DNA of 64,000 nt from Axinella damicornis (lineage: Eukaryota > Porifera > Demospongiae > Axinellida > Axinellidae), in the NCBI GenBank assembly GCA_963931865.1, contig OZ007505.1, positions 13,871,495 through 13,935,494 on the forward strand, read 5' to 3'. Made by a program: the position numbers and the translations under genes. How positions within the stretch are numbered: the stretch's first letter is position 1; the number at the start of each line of letters is the position of its first letter. Shown in pieces: positions 1 through 11,796 of this stretch. The notes under the pieces are model-generated. The model had not been told where the DNA came from. It made no database searches and saw only the letters and a program-made list of their open reading frames with translations.

Positions 1-519
1 TTAATATGCCCCCCTATTTTGTACACTACATCCAGCCCAAAGAAGGGAGGGGGCGTATTTTCGAATACGCAATTAGTCTCGATTGTACTCAAAAAGTTTT
101 GCTACGTTTATGACACTGCATGTTCACAGTTACAAACATACAAACAATCGCCAGTACTGTTCGTGGTCATCATGCGTGGTCTCCCGAGAAGAGCTGCCAC
201 TTCAACTCGAGGGCCATAACATTCACGACGCCTTCACTGTGGCCATCCTCAAGAACAGCAATACTGTCGGTCATGAACCACGGAACATTTCCTGGTATTT
301 CCTGCGGAAGAGTGGCAGCGAGGTGACTTGTACCGTCGGCGTCAACGGTGACTACTCGATCTACATGAGACACGATCTGCAAAGTTGCGCACGTGTAGGT
401 TATATATTCCTCACCAGGGGGGCGTTATAACGAGTCAAACTACCCTGTGCAGGAACTTGGGCGAAAAAGAAGGGGAGGGCATATTTTCGAAGGGGGCGTA
501 TTAGCGGGACACTACGGTA
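1..519. mobile_element. TIR element with HIRAN-like remnant, copy 1 (5' end cut by window)
   Basis: The right end reads GCGGGACACTACGGTA, the reverse complement of the left end of a second copy at 30767 (TACCGTAGTGTCCCG), so this is a terminal-inverted-repeat element of about 550 bp that begins just outside the window. An interior frame (about 83-430) contains the pattern VGHEPRNIS followed by FLRKSG, which resembles the HIRAN-like domain carried by some invertebrate transposons. No transposase is visible, so it is non-autonomous. The HIRAN-like assignment rests on my memory of the family pattern. Confidence 0.6.
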
Positions 520-2600
520 TCTGTTGGGCGTCACGTGATGTACCTACATATGAAATCCGTGATTTCTTTAGTGTGGTTCTTCTGCTTGTTAGAAATTCAC
601 TCCAAGTTTGACTTTACAGAGATTGTGTTAAAGTGTCCCACCGACGTCCACCTCAGAACTAGTAGTACTTCTGTACCCATTCCTGCCATGCGCTTAACAC
701 TTCAGACAACCTTGAGACTAGTGGACTTGTACCTATTGTCGGCCGCTGCACTCTTTAGCACTTTGAGAATGAAAAACAAGACCTGCTTCTCAAGGATCTC
801 ATATGCTCAATCTGATGCAAAATCGGGCTTGGAGTTCCTAGTAGAGGAAACCCTCACATTAACATAATAAGCTCTTGATGCATCAGACTAATGAGCTGCA
901 CTGGACCCATCCAAATGCAGCGAGGGAGGTGTGACATCTGAAGGGAGAAGTGCTGTGCACTGCGCTAAAACAAATGCCATGAGGTAGGGGAGAGCTTGCC
1001 AGACCGATCTACACAGAGAGCTGGCCAGCACCAGATACACATGGACACAATGAGGGAGCCGTAGCTGAAGCGAGCAAAGCAAGCGAATCTATTTGTTGCC
1101 GAGCGGGAAGCGAGGCAACTAATCGTGCAGCAGGGCAGTCGAATCTGAGCTAGCGTATAATTATATAAATATTATGTTTGTAACGCTCAGGAATGCAATA
1201 AGGACGTCACTCATACATACTGTGCAAACAAGTGCACGGGGGTGAACTCACGCAAACTCACAAGTGCGTGGGGGCATTCACGCAGCGAATGTCGTCCTTA
1301 CAATAGTGGTATCTGCTGCTATACTTATAATACAGAGTTGTAGCTCCAAAAATGATTATAGGTGTCGCGGTTTCTTCATGAATATACTTACCTGGCTGTG
1401 CTGGGTGAGTATAATTGCCGAGCGCCTTAGCGCGAGGCAACTAATCGTGCAGCGTAGTCACATCGCGTCTGTATATATATATAATTATATATATATATAT
1501 ATATATATCCGTCACACTTTAATTGCGAGGGGCAGGGGGCGGTTGCATCACTGCGGTTTCTGTGATAGCCACGTGCTCGTGCACGTACTGCGCGTGCGAA
1601 ATGCAGAGTTGAGAAAGAAGCGATCTATACAGGGAAAAGGGACACGGCCTCAGAAGAGAGTAAGGCAAAGGAGAGAGAGTCTGACAGATTGACGAAGAAG
1701 CGATGTATACAAGGAGAGTTTAGCGGAGACAAGTAAGACAAACGTTTAGTCTAGGCCATGGTACGTACATATATAGAGTGTTGACAGTGTCGAAGGGTGT
1801 AGAATCTCGCTAACGTCTTCGTATTCTTCCTGGCAACGCTTAGCCATCTTCAACCTCAATCAGCAACTTCGAACAACTAAACTTTGCACGCTGAACTGAC
1901 TTTCGCACCTTCGTTTTTCTTCCACAGGAAACCACGCCTACTATTACAGATTGTGAGCGTGCGCGAGGCACAGACACTGCGCATGCGTATTCCTAGTATA
2001 GTACTGAGTACTCGATGAGTCACATGAATATACTTACCATGTACCAGTCTGTGAATACATAGGCAATGCCTGGCTTGAATGTCTCTTACATGTACAGCAG
2101 GCAAGTATTTACTCGCTTCCCGCGAGGCTCTTCTGTGTGCATTCACGTATGCACTAGTATGTATTATGTAGGATCCATGATGGGACAACAAAATGCTGAA
2201 ATATGCAGCACTTCATCTAGAGGACACATTGATTTGTGTTTTCTGTGATTCATATTACAGAATCCATGACCTGATTGCCCTAGGGTATGGCCGCATATGA
2301 TGTGTATGTAGTACACAACATATCTACTGTCTTTGTCTTGTAGTACTGGAACACTGAGAAGTCGCCAAGTACGTAGATCTTTTACCAAAGAGATGCGTGC
2401 TATGTGTAAGTATACTGAGCAGTGGTATAGTTACAAGTTCAGTTAATATATTAACAGTTCACGATGCATGTTAGTTGCACTGTGGAAGTACCGACAAAGC
2501 TCCACCTGCTCCATACCCATGAGCAGCTGCTAGCAAATTGTTCAGCACATGACTGCCGCAGCTTATCAGCTGTTGTCTGGTTCATGCCTTAGACTGCTAG
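520..2600. other. no recognised gene; low-complexity and repeat fragments
   Basis: I recognise no coding exon here. The open frame at 535-867 has no motif and no splice context. A 22-base segment GCGAGGCAACTAATCGTGCA(GC) occurs at about 1109 and again at about 1432, each near an AT-rich tract, suggesting duplicated repeat fragments. A TA microsatellite lies at about 1471-1509. Confidence 0.5.
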
Positions 2601-2631
2601 TTGTATACATGTGGGGAAGTCATTGTACAGT

Positions 2632-2755
2632 GCCACAAGCCCTACACAGGAGGACGTGGATGGCCACCAAGTTACAAAGGCTTAAGCCTTGTTGACTCGA
2701 ACAAGCAACCTTGCAATTACATACTTTAACCACTTGACCACCAGCCACACCAGTT
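2632..2755 (-). repeat. tRNA-derived SINE-like repeat
   Basis: On the minus strand there is a box A match (TGGTCAAGTGG, 2740-2730) followed 27 bases later by a box B match (GTTCGAGTC, 2702-2694), in the order and near the spacing of an internal RNA polymerase III promoter. The flanks do not fold as an intact tRNA, so a SINE head fits better than a functional tRNA gene. The outer limits are approximate. Confidence 0.5.
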
Positions 2756-3194
2756 GCTATGTTAAGTATGTATGTCACACCTACACTAGCGTTGGGTATG
2801 CATGGTATGTATGGCATGTATGGGGCTTGCCTATTTGTGTTTCACAGTTGTGATCCATGACCCGGGGACGTTTCTTTGTTCATTTCGGTTTGGAGCAACT
2901 GTTTCGAACCGAAAATTGGTTGGTGATTACAAGCCTAGGTGTGTGCAAAAGAGAATGTGTTGCCAGAAACAGTAAACAGAACCCAGCTTGATGTGCAAGA
3001 AACCCCGATATTTACTGTGTGCATTCCTGTATTCCTATGGCATCAGCTAAAATTCTTCACATTTTAAATTCCTCATACTGTTGTCTAGTACTAGTGCTCA
3101 ACATTTCAAAATGCCTGATATTGTTGTTGGGTACTTAGTTTTTAGTTGAACTGCACAGTCACCATCACTGGAGAAAGAAGAACTCGGTAGGATA

Positions 3195-4700
3195 ATGCGC
3201 AACAGAAGATGCTGTCTGGTGGGAGGACTGCTTGTCTTAGCTATTACAGTTGTGGCCTTCATCTCCGTATTATCAACTACCATAGTAGCGTCTGTACATG
3301 GTGTGAGGCAACAGACTGCTGTTCATGTATACAAGCACTCTTCTCCATTTGACAACTGGCAAGAACCAAGTGAGAAATTGTCGAGAACATTTGGTCATGT
3401 GATAACTCTGGGCTATACTGGGCAACAGATAGCAGGGATTAGAGCATTGTTTTCACAGCAGTGCTGGGTTGCTTCTTTTGGCCTACCGATGAAGATAGTT
3501 GAACCATACACAAATGGGTCCTGCCTTGTACATTCAACTGAACACTGGAAAGCATATGACCAAGGGATGAGCAGAATGACGTTCAGTGACTACTTCAGCA
3601 AAGACCACTTTAATGCGCACTCCACCATGACCAGAAACCCGCCGTTAGTATCATGGGAGGATTTCCTTGAAAATGCCTCACGCAAGGTGGTTGCTGTTAC
3701 CATAGACGACATCCACCACAAGGGATGCCTTGTTTATGACAAGAATACGTGCCGAACATTGCTGGGCCACAATAGAACTATCTGGGACACATTCACATCA
3801 GGGTGTCGACGTTTTGCTGTGATGACAAACGCGTTGCAGTTTCTGGAAAGGAAGGGGTTCCAGGTTGTGAGGAATGTGTGCCTCAATTGCCGTATTGAAA
3901 TGTCACGAGACCATCACTTTCTTCCCGACCATATAACGGATCACATCTTCGGCAAGTATAGTCCATCAGATGTAACACTGCTAATTCACCAATGGAGATT
4001 TTCAATGCACATAATTCCCAAGTGTCAGCCACCATTTGTGTGCATGGATACCAAAACACTATTCTTGACCAGGCTTCGTCCAAACCCCAAAGTTTTAATG
4101 GATGCTGACAAGTACATAATGTCAACATTGGAACCTGACAAGCTTACAATTGCCGTGATGGTACGAATTGAATGGTACCTCATTATGCACAGGAAGAGTG
4201 CTGGTCTTACTACAACTATAAAGGAATGTCTTCAATCTGTCACTACTTTGTTCAATGATTTGAAACAAAAAGGGTCAGACATCCAGCCATTTTTGACCCT
4301 GGATGTTGGTAAGTATGGCAGTAGCACTTTACATTCAACTCTCTCCAACTTTGATAATTCCTCCCAAGCATCCATTTTGTCTACAGTCAAGTCATTTGTT
4401 TCTGAACTCTATGACAGTCGTTTGACATTTGATGAGTGGGAAAGGACTTTTACACTGGTTTCTGATGACAGAGGTTATGTTGCTGCTCTGCAAAGAACAG
4501 TTGCAGCGAGATCCTCCTGCCTCATTTCAATGGGTGGAGGGCACTTCCAAGAAGTTGCTTTCCAGGATTATTTGTGGAATCACCCTAATCCCTCGGAACA
4601 ATGTATTCACCATGTGTGCATGCCAAATAACTTTGAACAGAATTCCCAGAAGTTCCAGGAGATTTTCAATTCGCAACTTCAGAGCACCAGGCAGCTATAG
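3195..4700 (+). CDS. type II membrane glycosyltransferase-like protein, copy 1 (GT1)
   Basis: A 501-residue intronless frame. The N-terminus has a short basic tail (NRR), then a hydrophobic anchor at about residues 8-30, as expected for a type II Golgi/ER membrane protein with a luminal catalytic domain. A GYTGQQIAGIRAL segment (about residue 73) and a later IAVMVRIEWYLIM segment have the flavour of the GDP-binding and catalytic segments of fucosyltransferase-type GT-B enzymes; a CLISMGGGHFQE loop lies near the end. Several NxS/T sites and conserved cysteines fit a secreted fold. Family and substrate are inference. It is nearly identical over most of its length to the frame at 17041-18547, so the pair is a recent duplication. 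The start is the only ATG before the anchor. Confidence 0.7.
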   Translation: MRNRRCCLVGGLLVLAITVVAFISVLSTTIVASVHGVRQQTAVHVYKHSSPFDNWQEPSEKLSRTFGHVITLGYTGQQIAGIRALFSQQCWVASFGLPMKIVEPYTNGSCLVHSTEHWKAYDQGMSRMTFSDYFSKDHFNAHSTMTRNPPLVSWEDFLENASRKVVAVTIDDIHHKGCLVYDKNTCRTLLGHNRTIWDTFTSGCRRFAVMTNALQFLERKGFQVVRNVCLNCRIEMSRDHHFLPDHITDHIFGKYSPSDVTLLIHQWRFSMHIIPKCQPPFVCMDTKTLFLTRLRPNPKVLMDADKYIMSTLEPDKLTIAVMVRIEWYLIMHRKSAGLTTTIKECLQSVTTLFNDLKQKGSDIQPFLTLDVGKYGSSTLHSTLSNFDNSSQASILSTVKSFVSELYDSRLTFDEWERTFTLVSDDRGYVAALQRTVAARSSCLISMGGGHFQEVAFQDYLWNHPNPSEQCIHHVCMPNNFEQNSQKFQEIFNSQLQSTRQL

Positions 4701-4948
4701 TGCGTTCAATTTACCACTCCTTTTCCTAATTATGAGTTTTATTTTCATATGGCCTCATTTGGCTGTTGTTCACAGTATATTCAGCACAAGAATTTTCTCA
4801 GAACTTTCTCTGTTAGCCAAAGGCACAGTTACCCCAAGTGGGGCGTCTTTGTTCACTCGACCGGTGGATTGGAGTGGACTGGACTGGAGTAATCTTTTCT
4901 TTTTTATTCGTAGTAGCCAGCTCTGCTGGAAGACTTCTGAGCATTGTA

Positions 4949-4954
4949 AATAAA
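4949..4954 (+). terminator. polyadenylation signal of GT1
   Basis: AATAAA lies about 250 bases after the GT1 stop codon, with TG-rich sequence downstream. It is the first canonical signal after the gene. Confidence 0.45.
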
Positions 4955-5109
4955 GAGCATAGTCTGTGGTTTATCGGTACAGTGTTGCGGATGACCAACA
5001 CAACAGGTTGGGGCAGTGCTACCTCTCAATGTACCTGTGGGCAATTGCTCAGCAGTAGCAATATCTCTGACTCAGGGCACAATCATCATATATTGTTAGT
5101 AGGCCTTGT

Positions 5110-5596
5110 GCTCTTGGCTACGGAAGCCGAGAGCAGCCATCGTGTTACACGTTCACGTTCCCGTTTCAAAAACCTGTTCTTCAAATCCTGTTCAGCATGG
5201 AGAATGTCTAGTCTTGTTCCCAGATCCACTAGGTTGGGGTCTGGGAACGAGACTAGGGAATACACTCAGTCTACTACATGTTGCTTCGTACTAGCCACGA
5301 GTATTATAGTCTTGCGGGCCAGCCTCTCGCCACTTTCAAATGGAAGCATCTTTTGTGGATTTCCTGGAAAACTCACCCGCTGTGATCAGAGCAGCCGAGA
5401 AAGGAGTTGGATCCATCTGAACTCGTAATGCATGCGAACGTGAATACGAACATGAATATTGAATGTGATTTGAGAACGTGATTCAGGAACATGTTGTTAC
5501 TGAGTAGTATACAATCGGCCGTAATACTATAACAATTCAAGAATCAGGAACGTGAACGTGTAATACGATGGCTGCTCTTGGCTTCCGTACTTGGCT
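5110..5596. mobile_element. TIR/foldback element, about 490 bp
   Basis: The left end (GAGAGCAGCCATCGTGTTAC, continuing to ACGTTCACGTTCC) is repeated in inverted orientation at the right end (about 5545-5590), with arms of roughly 45 bases and few mismatches. The interior has no coding capacity, is rich in short GAACGTGA-like repeats, and contains a separate hairpin at 5208-5256. Confidence 0.65.
5208..5256. repeat. CTAGTCTCGTTCCCAG-type hairpin repeat
   Basis: The arms CTAGTCTTGTTCCCAGA and TCTGGGAACGAGACTAG face each other around a short loop. It belongs to the hairpin family described under Findings. Confidence 0.7.
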
Positions 5597-6495
5597 GGTT
5601 AGCCCAGTCTGTAGCTCGCCTTGCAGAACTCCTGACTTGCAAAGTTTTGCTTTTGAACACAAACTAGTTACGTACACATGCATGACTCTTTCTCTCAGGC
5701 ATGCCACTCAGACCACAAGTTTCCTTCATGTTAACTTCCTGTTCATTACCTGTACCATAGTCGGTAATAATATTGAACTCAGCATGAGAAACATAGCTGC
5801 AATCCGCAGATTGTGCACTGAACGAAAATCTGTCAGGTCAACAGTAATAGAGCACTTGTGAAGGATGATTGTTGTTGAACATATTTTGTGCCATGAAAGA
5901 TGTTTAATCTGACGCTTAGTTCCCAAGCAGTTCATGGTAACAAGGGTAGCTATGAATTTTGTCTCACATTGATTGTCATAGAGTACATGTATGTGTTCGT
6001 AAATTCCCTCAAGTGAAAGTAGTTTCAGTATTCAAGTTCTTGGAACAAAGACATTGCATTTCATTTCAGCTTGACAGCCTTCAGCTGTTAAGTAAGTCGG
6101 CAGCGAGCACTCCAAATTGACGGGACAGGTTTTATGTACGTATCTGGAGTGGCTTTGGCCCTGATGAATGTATGCATGCATGTACATACGTAGGTAATGA
6201 GCATGTACCTGTTCCTCCTTCCTTGGCCCATACTGAAATGAAGGCATAGTGATAATGTGTATACGTACATGCAGCGCCAAAATAACCTCATTCCCAGGCC
6301 TCGCCCCAATTACTAGACACCGTGTGATCAAGATATCTACGTACTGACTGTAGAGAAATCCACAGGTTACTATTTTCACGGTGCTTCTCTAGCTTCAGAT
6401 CTATCTGGAATCTGGCTCAGTCGATTTAACATCTTTCATTGGTCACTTACAGTATGTTTGTAACAGTGCAGTGATTGTAACACTGAATTCCACAG

Positions 6496-9400
6496 CTTGG
6501 TTCGTCGTACAAGCTTCCAAGATGTCCAAAGTCAGAGGCAGATTGCAGTGAGGAAGCTGAAGAAGAGAAACAAGACGACCAAAGTAAGTATTGTAGTAGC
6601 CTCAAATTCAGGCACGTGCGCCTGGGTTCAAGGCTAGCACTGAGCTCTACATGACCTCCATTTCCCTCCTTTGGGTACGATTTAGTGAGTTTCACTCAAA
6701 GGTCCTGCGGGGAGGAGGGAGAGGAAGGGGGCGTACTCACTAGGGAGTTGTCCGATTACAATTCAGAGCATGAAGTTTAGCATCTGAATTTGTAAATTTC
6801 TTGTCCGATTAATTTGTCTAACCTCTCTCAACAGAACACCAAGGATGATGCAACAGTCCCAAGAAGGTATGCAGATTGCTACATTTTGTACTGTATTGTC
6901 TCAACCACCTCCCAGTGACTGGAGGTGTCCGTGTAGCACATATACCACTGGGCATGAACTAATTATAGCGCTGTGGCTCATTTGCCGTGCAGTCGAACCA
7001 CTTACAGAATTTGAAGATTCGAGATGAAAAATCTAGAGGAAGTCCTATCCTAGCATTTACTCAACAGACATCATGACGTGTCCTTGCTGAGTTTTTAACA
7101 TGTTGGCTCCTCAGAATTACAGTCAGTGATGTCACTAGGCAGTCTGTAGTAACTCAACAATAGTTATATGTTCCCATTTATGATCAGGAGCTAAGGTCAT
7201 GAAAAACAGAAAAGACCACCTTGACTTCTGTCAGCTACACAAACAGCTGGTACGAAGGTTAAGTTTCAGAATTTTGGGGGAATGGCAGATGGACGGAAAC
7301 ATTGTTGGATGTCTAATCATGGGAATCAAGACGATTGTACAAGTCCTTTACATCCTCCAGCTCCCTAGCTAAATATCACATGCATACATCACACATTTTG
7401 TTCCATTCAGATTTTCTCCAAGGCTGGCAAGGCTAACAGAGGAGAACACCAAACAATCAGGTATGTAATAGCATAGATAATAGAATACTCACGTGAGTAT
7501 TCTATTATCTATGGTAATAGACACTCAGTATGAGTTTGGTTGTAGTTATGGGATTTTGACTGTGTGATAGATACAGTGTATGAATGGAAGTACGTATGTA
7601 GACTACCATGTTATTTTACCAAGTTACAGTCATGAATTGGATGTTCAGTGCGAATCATAGCCTCAAACTTGGCAGTTTTACAAATCAGCTCTGCAATTTT
7701 TGCCAATAGAAATGCTTATTACTCCAAGTTTGGGAGCCAAATTAATGTATAGTGATAACAATTCCTCCATGCAGGGAAAGGTGTTTGCCGCAATCTGTTT
7801 AGCCGAAGTCAAAGTTTCAGCTGTGAGGTAGGCAACAAGAGGAAGAGGGAGAGAGATGAAGTCAGCAAGCAGGGAACCAAGAGAAGGAAAGGTTAGGCTG
7901 TTGAGTTATATAAGGATAGGATAGACCACGGACCAGAGGAGGATATTATTTAGGTTCCCTCAATTATATCCTTTTTACCCAAGGTATAATTAACTGAGGG
8001 GTAAAACCGGATCCATGCAGGTAGACTATTTTATGCTCTTACGAGGTGTGGTCTATCTGACTTGTACCACGTACTCCACATGTGCGTAACTAAGACTATA
8101 ATTCATTATAACTAAGCAAGTGTAAGTTATGTTCCTACATAACGAGGGGCGATCGCACTCCTGGTAGCCGCAGTTAAATGGTAGCACAAGCTAAGTGTGA
8201 CAGTTCGTTCTAATTATCACACATCACGTGTGTACCATGATAGCTATATATAGGGATGATCAGAAATTATTTAGAGTGCTCTCAAGTAGCATTCATAGCC
8301 GCCGGTTGCGACTCGCCGTAGCGCAAGGTAAGTATCTGACTTGTACCACGTACTCCACATGTGCGTAACTAAGACTATAATTCATTATAACTAAGCAAGT
8401 GTAAGTTATGTTCCTACATAATTATATTATATCCTGCTGCTCTCATCCAACAAACGTATATATGTATTAGTACTGCCTAGTCTCTCGAAAATACGAAGGG
8501 GTCATGTATTACTCTAAAGTACACCCACCCTATTAGCTCAAACAGGAAAGCACTTGAATAGCTCCAGAAGTACTGTCAAAGAGGTTGGACTAAGAAATGA
8601 AGGATGGCTAGCGCTATTGCGGTACTTGGAGCTATGAAATTCATTACATAATCAGCAGAGTGCGTGGGACCATGCACGCACTGTGCATTGCATGTTTGTG
8701 TATTCATGTGTGCAATCGCCTAGAATAGCACTAGCAGCACACTACGTCAGATTTCGCTGAAGCAGCAGCAGCGATTGGCAAGTCCTGAAGATGGTCTGTG
8801 CGCTCCGCGTCATTCAAGCACTCCTGCTGTGTCTCGTTTGCTGTTCCTGCAGCTACTCACACGAAGAGATTGTTCCTGCTCACTAAGAAACTCCAGGAGT
8901 AGTAGTAGTAAAGCCTTCCTTGAATGACTGTTGCAGTATGGCACTTGTATATTTCAGCCTCTTTCTCAAGTTGTTGTACCACCTGAAAGGTGTATCACCT
9001 CTTCCCTGTAGCCCTCCAGCGCCACCACACTCACCTGGATGTTGTTGTGAAGGAGACACCTATTAAGAAACAGGTGGACAACTATCGCAGGTTCAAGCTA
9101 CAGAGATTGAGGTGTGTATATATGGCTGTATGTCATACTCAATTTTAACCTAAGTAGGCGGCAATGGAACACTGGAGAGCAAGAGCAATTAATCCTATGT
9201 AGTCGGGGCTAGCCTCGTTCCCAGGCCTCCACGCCTAGCTTTTGTCGCTTGCAGTACACTTTTCGTATTGCAAGTGACAAAAGTTGGGCGTGGAGGCCTG
9301 GGAACGAGGCTATAGTCAGGCAAGGGGAAGCTGTCGTAAACACTGACTGCTAATTGCATTCTGAGTAGTTCATGACTTCCAGCACAGTTTTATCCACCAT

Positions 9401-11444
9401 GTATAATTATGTACCTGATGCCTCGAACCCAGGCGCGGAGGAGGGGGAGAGAGCTTTCTCCCCCTCCTCCATGCCCAGGTTTGAGGCTAATGCCATGCAC
9501 AACTATGACAGTGTATCAATTTCATAATGCCCATGGGAATTAAACTATGTCAACTTGCATCCCTCTTGAAGTGTGCAAGTTTTTGTGGTGTACATGCATG
9601 TAAACATTATGATAGTTTAATTACTCTACCGACTAGTTACGTAATACTGGTTATACTTCAGGTCAAAGTCACAGATGGCAAACTCTCCAGGAGTGATGAT
9701 GATAGAGGAATCACCAAGGAGATCATTCTACTCAGGTACCATATGCATGTGTAGCATAATTCTTTTGTCGTTACTATAAAGTGTGTAGATTACTCTAATG
9801 AACTGTGTGTGAATAGTACCGCACCTTTAGTCAGTGTGGGTCATTCACCCACCCGTTCCCTCTGTTTTACTAAAGCAGAGGGAATGGGTGGGTGGGTGAA
9901 TGACCCATAATAGCCATTCTGTACCACTGTCCCATACGCAGTCAGCCTTCGTGCATTCCTGTTTAACCCCCAGTTGAAAGGGTGGACTGCTGAATTTCAG
10001 CCTTGATGCAATATTACAAAGAAATTCCTTTGATCTTTAAGGTTACGGGATCCCCGCGCGGTGGGCGTGGCCAGACAATTTGTTAAAGCCCATTTTCTCG
10101 CACAGAAAGTATGCTAGTGAAATCAAACTTTCTCGACACAAAGCAGGGATGGTAGACAACATGCAGACTAATCATCATTACAGTAGCTCACACTGTAGCC
10201 GTTGTGCGCTGGTTAAATCGGTTCCAGCAAACTATTCGCCAAAAATCTCCAGTGCGAAGACCGCCAGCAAATCGATTGTACTGCTGGGAGACACGCCATA
10301 GGAAGCTCTAGGGTGGGACGTAAGCGTTTTGTGGCTAAGTTGAGCAGTCCTTGAAAGAACGACTCTTGAGTGCGAATAACCGCCATCTTGACTCCCCTCT
10401 TTGGAATACAGCGTCGTATAACTTCGGAACGGTCATCAGTATTGCTTCGTCCGGCCCTTTCTATACAGTTTGTGCTCATTTCAATACGGTCTTCCAAGTC
10501 CAGGTCGGATCACACGGCTTTATTTTTGGCGACAAAAAAAACTATGAAATAGCGCTTAATTAAGTATACGGCGCACGTATCCGCGTGCAGGGATCCCGTA
10601 ACCTTAAAACAGCATGCAAACAGTAATGCTGCCTTCTCCCAGTGAGACCTAGACAGGAGTTGGTCGCAGTTAAAGAGCCTCGGCAAATGTGTGCATGTAA
10701 AATGTCTGGGAATGCCTACTCCCCCTGCCATGATTATAGTATTGAGATTGTGTTGTCTCTTTTGGGGGAGAGTTCTTGCACACTGCTTATTTACCCATCA
10801 TTGCAGTGTAAAAGAAATGTCTTTGCCGAAATCCTATGAGGCTTTGGCATGCACAATACTTATTCCCTTCAACTGTTTTGTTCTACTTATTCCCTTCAAC
10901 TGTTTTGTTCATCTCAAATTACGTAGCACCCAAAGCTGATGAGTTGAAGCCACTCTTCAAAACCCCACCTCCTCTTAGGAAGAAGTACCTGAGCCCAAAG
11001 GTCATTCTGAAGAAAGAACCCTCACCTGCAGCTCTACATTCTCTGCTTCATGGTGAAATAATTTCTCCCGCACAAGCAGGACCAAGCAGATCTGATGTCC
11101 CCTTCCTCCCTGAGAACCCACTAACTACTGTGGGAGAATCGCCTGACCTCTTCCAAAGTAAAGAGACTGTTTTTGCACCTGGACTGTCCAATTCAAGAGC
11201 TGCTCGAATGTTGACCTATGATACGGAAGACCCCCTTAGCGTGCAACACAAGTCTATTTTGAAATCACCACTTAAGGAAAGCGAGCTGGAAGGACCCATG
11301 CCCAGTACAACAGAAAATAAATCAGTGTGCTTCTTGACTGATCTTGACCCTAGGATCGAGAATGAGAGTGCCTCAATGATGGCATTTGCCCTCAGCACTC
11401 CTACAAAGGAAGATCCTATAGACTTCCATGATGTGTTTTTGTGA
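6496..11444 (+). CDS. 3' part of a nuclear protein with PP1-docking motifs (RIF1 C-terminus-like candidate)
   Basis: Seven exons join in consistent phase: 6496-6583, 6835-6866, 7411-7460, 7775-7891, 9012-9111, 9662-9735 and 10927-11444 (TGA). Every junction is GT-AG and no frame break occurs. The product is basic and low complexity, with SPRLARL, KRRK and ESPRRSF segments. The last exon carries SILK (codons 11253-11264) and KSVCF, an RVxF-like motif (codons 11319-11333). A SILK motif followed by RVxF about 20 residues later is the protein-phosphatase-1 docking arrangement known from the RIF1 C-terminus; other PP1 regulators are possible. The first visible exon starts inside a codon, so the 5' part is missing; I found no matching exon between 4700 and 6490. 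Intron 7892-9011 and intron 9736-10926 hold repeats. Confidence 0.6.
7472..7513. repeat. perfect 42-bp palindrome in an intron
   Basis: The 21-base arm beginning CATAGATAATAGAATACTC is followed immediately by its exact reverse complement, centred on CACGTG. It begins 11 bases after an exon end in the PP1-docking gene. Confidence 0.9.
8052..8421. repeat. direct repeat pair of about 88 bp
   Basis: The segment beginning ATCTGACTTGTACCACGTAC occurs at about 8052-8139 and again at about 8334-8421, apparently identical, separated by 194 bases that include a TATATATAGGG stretch. It could be a very small terminal-direct-repeat element or a local duplication. Confidence 0.7.
9210..9312. repeat. hairpin repeat, 103 bp, TAGCCTCGTTCCCAGG family
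   Basis: Arms starting TAGCCTCGTTCCCAGGCC fold back over about 45 bases onto the right end GGCCTGGGAACGAGGCTA. It is the longest clean copy of this family in the window. Confidence 0.85.
9420..9487. repeat. hairpin repeat, GCCTCGAACCCAGG type
   Basis: GCCTCGAACCCAGGC ... GCCCAGGTTTGAGGC form the outer arms and GGAGGAGGGGGA ... TCCCCCTCCTCC the inner arms. Confidence 0.8.
9838..9906. repeat. hairpin repeat, GGGTCATTCACCCACC type
   Basis: GGGTCATTCACCCACCC and GGGTGGGTGAATGACCC are inverted around CCCTCTG ... CAGAGGG. It lies in an intron of the PP1-docking gene. Confidence 0.85.
10041..10603. mobile_element. TTAA-flanked MITE
   Basis: Terminal inverted repeats GGTTACGGGATCCC and GGGATCCCGTAACC are flanked on both sides by TTAA (10037-10040 and 10604-10607), the target site of piggyBac-type transposases. 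No transposase is present. It sits in the last intron of the PP1-docking gene. Confidence 0.75.
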
Positions 11445-11796
11445 GTGGGCAAGCTGTGCTTGGGAGAACTTTCAGAGAGTATATATGCCTTGATCCCTTT
11501 TGTAGAACATCTACTATATACTCCCTGCTAGAGCTCCACTAAGAGCTCATGGTGCAATGTCAGTTTTGTATGCCTTGTGATATCCATATGGCTGTGCCAT
11601 TGTTTGACTGATTTCCTGGTGAAAATAAGTGTTGCGCACATGCACATTCCAGATCCCATTGATCAGTGATCATGAACTACACAGCTAGCTACTATAATAT
11701 TGTAGTCTTGCCGGTATAATATTATAGTCTCGCTCTACCCACTATATTATTTTATTACTGTACTATTAGCATGACGTCACATATAGGGGCCGTTAA

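Noticed and set aside
1258..1692. Open frames across the TA microsatellite near 1480
   Set aside because: Coding through a dinucleotide repeat, no splice or homology support.
2640..2755. Functional tRNA gene
   Set aside because: Box A and B are present but the acceptor stem and anticodon arm do not pair; SINE-like instead.
8760..8938. Open frame in the PP1-docking gene intron (SPEDGLCAPRHSSTPAVS...)
   Set aside because: The flanking exons 7891 and 9012 already join in perfect phase; this stretch has no acceptor in the matching phase and no donor.
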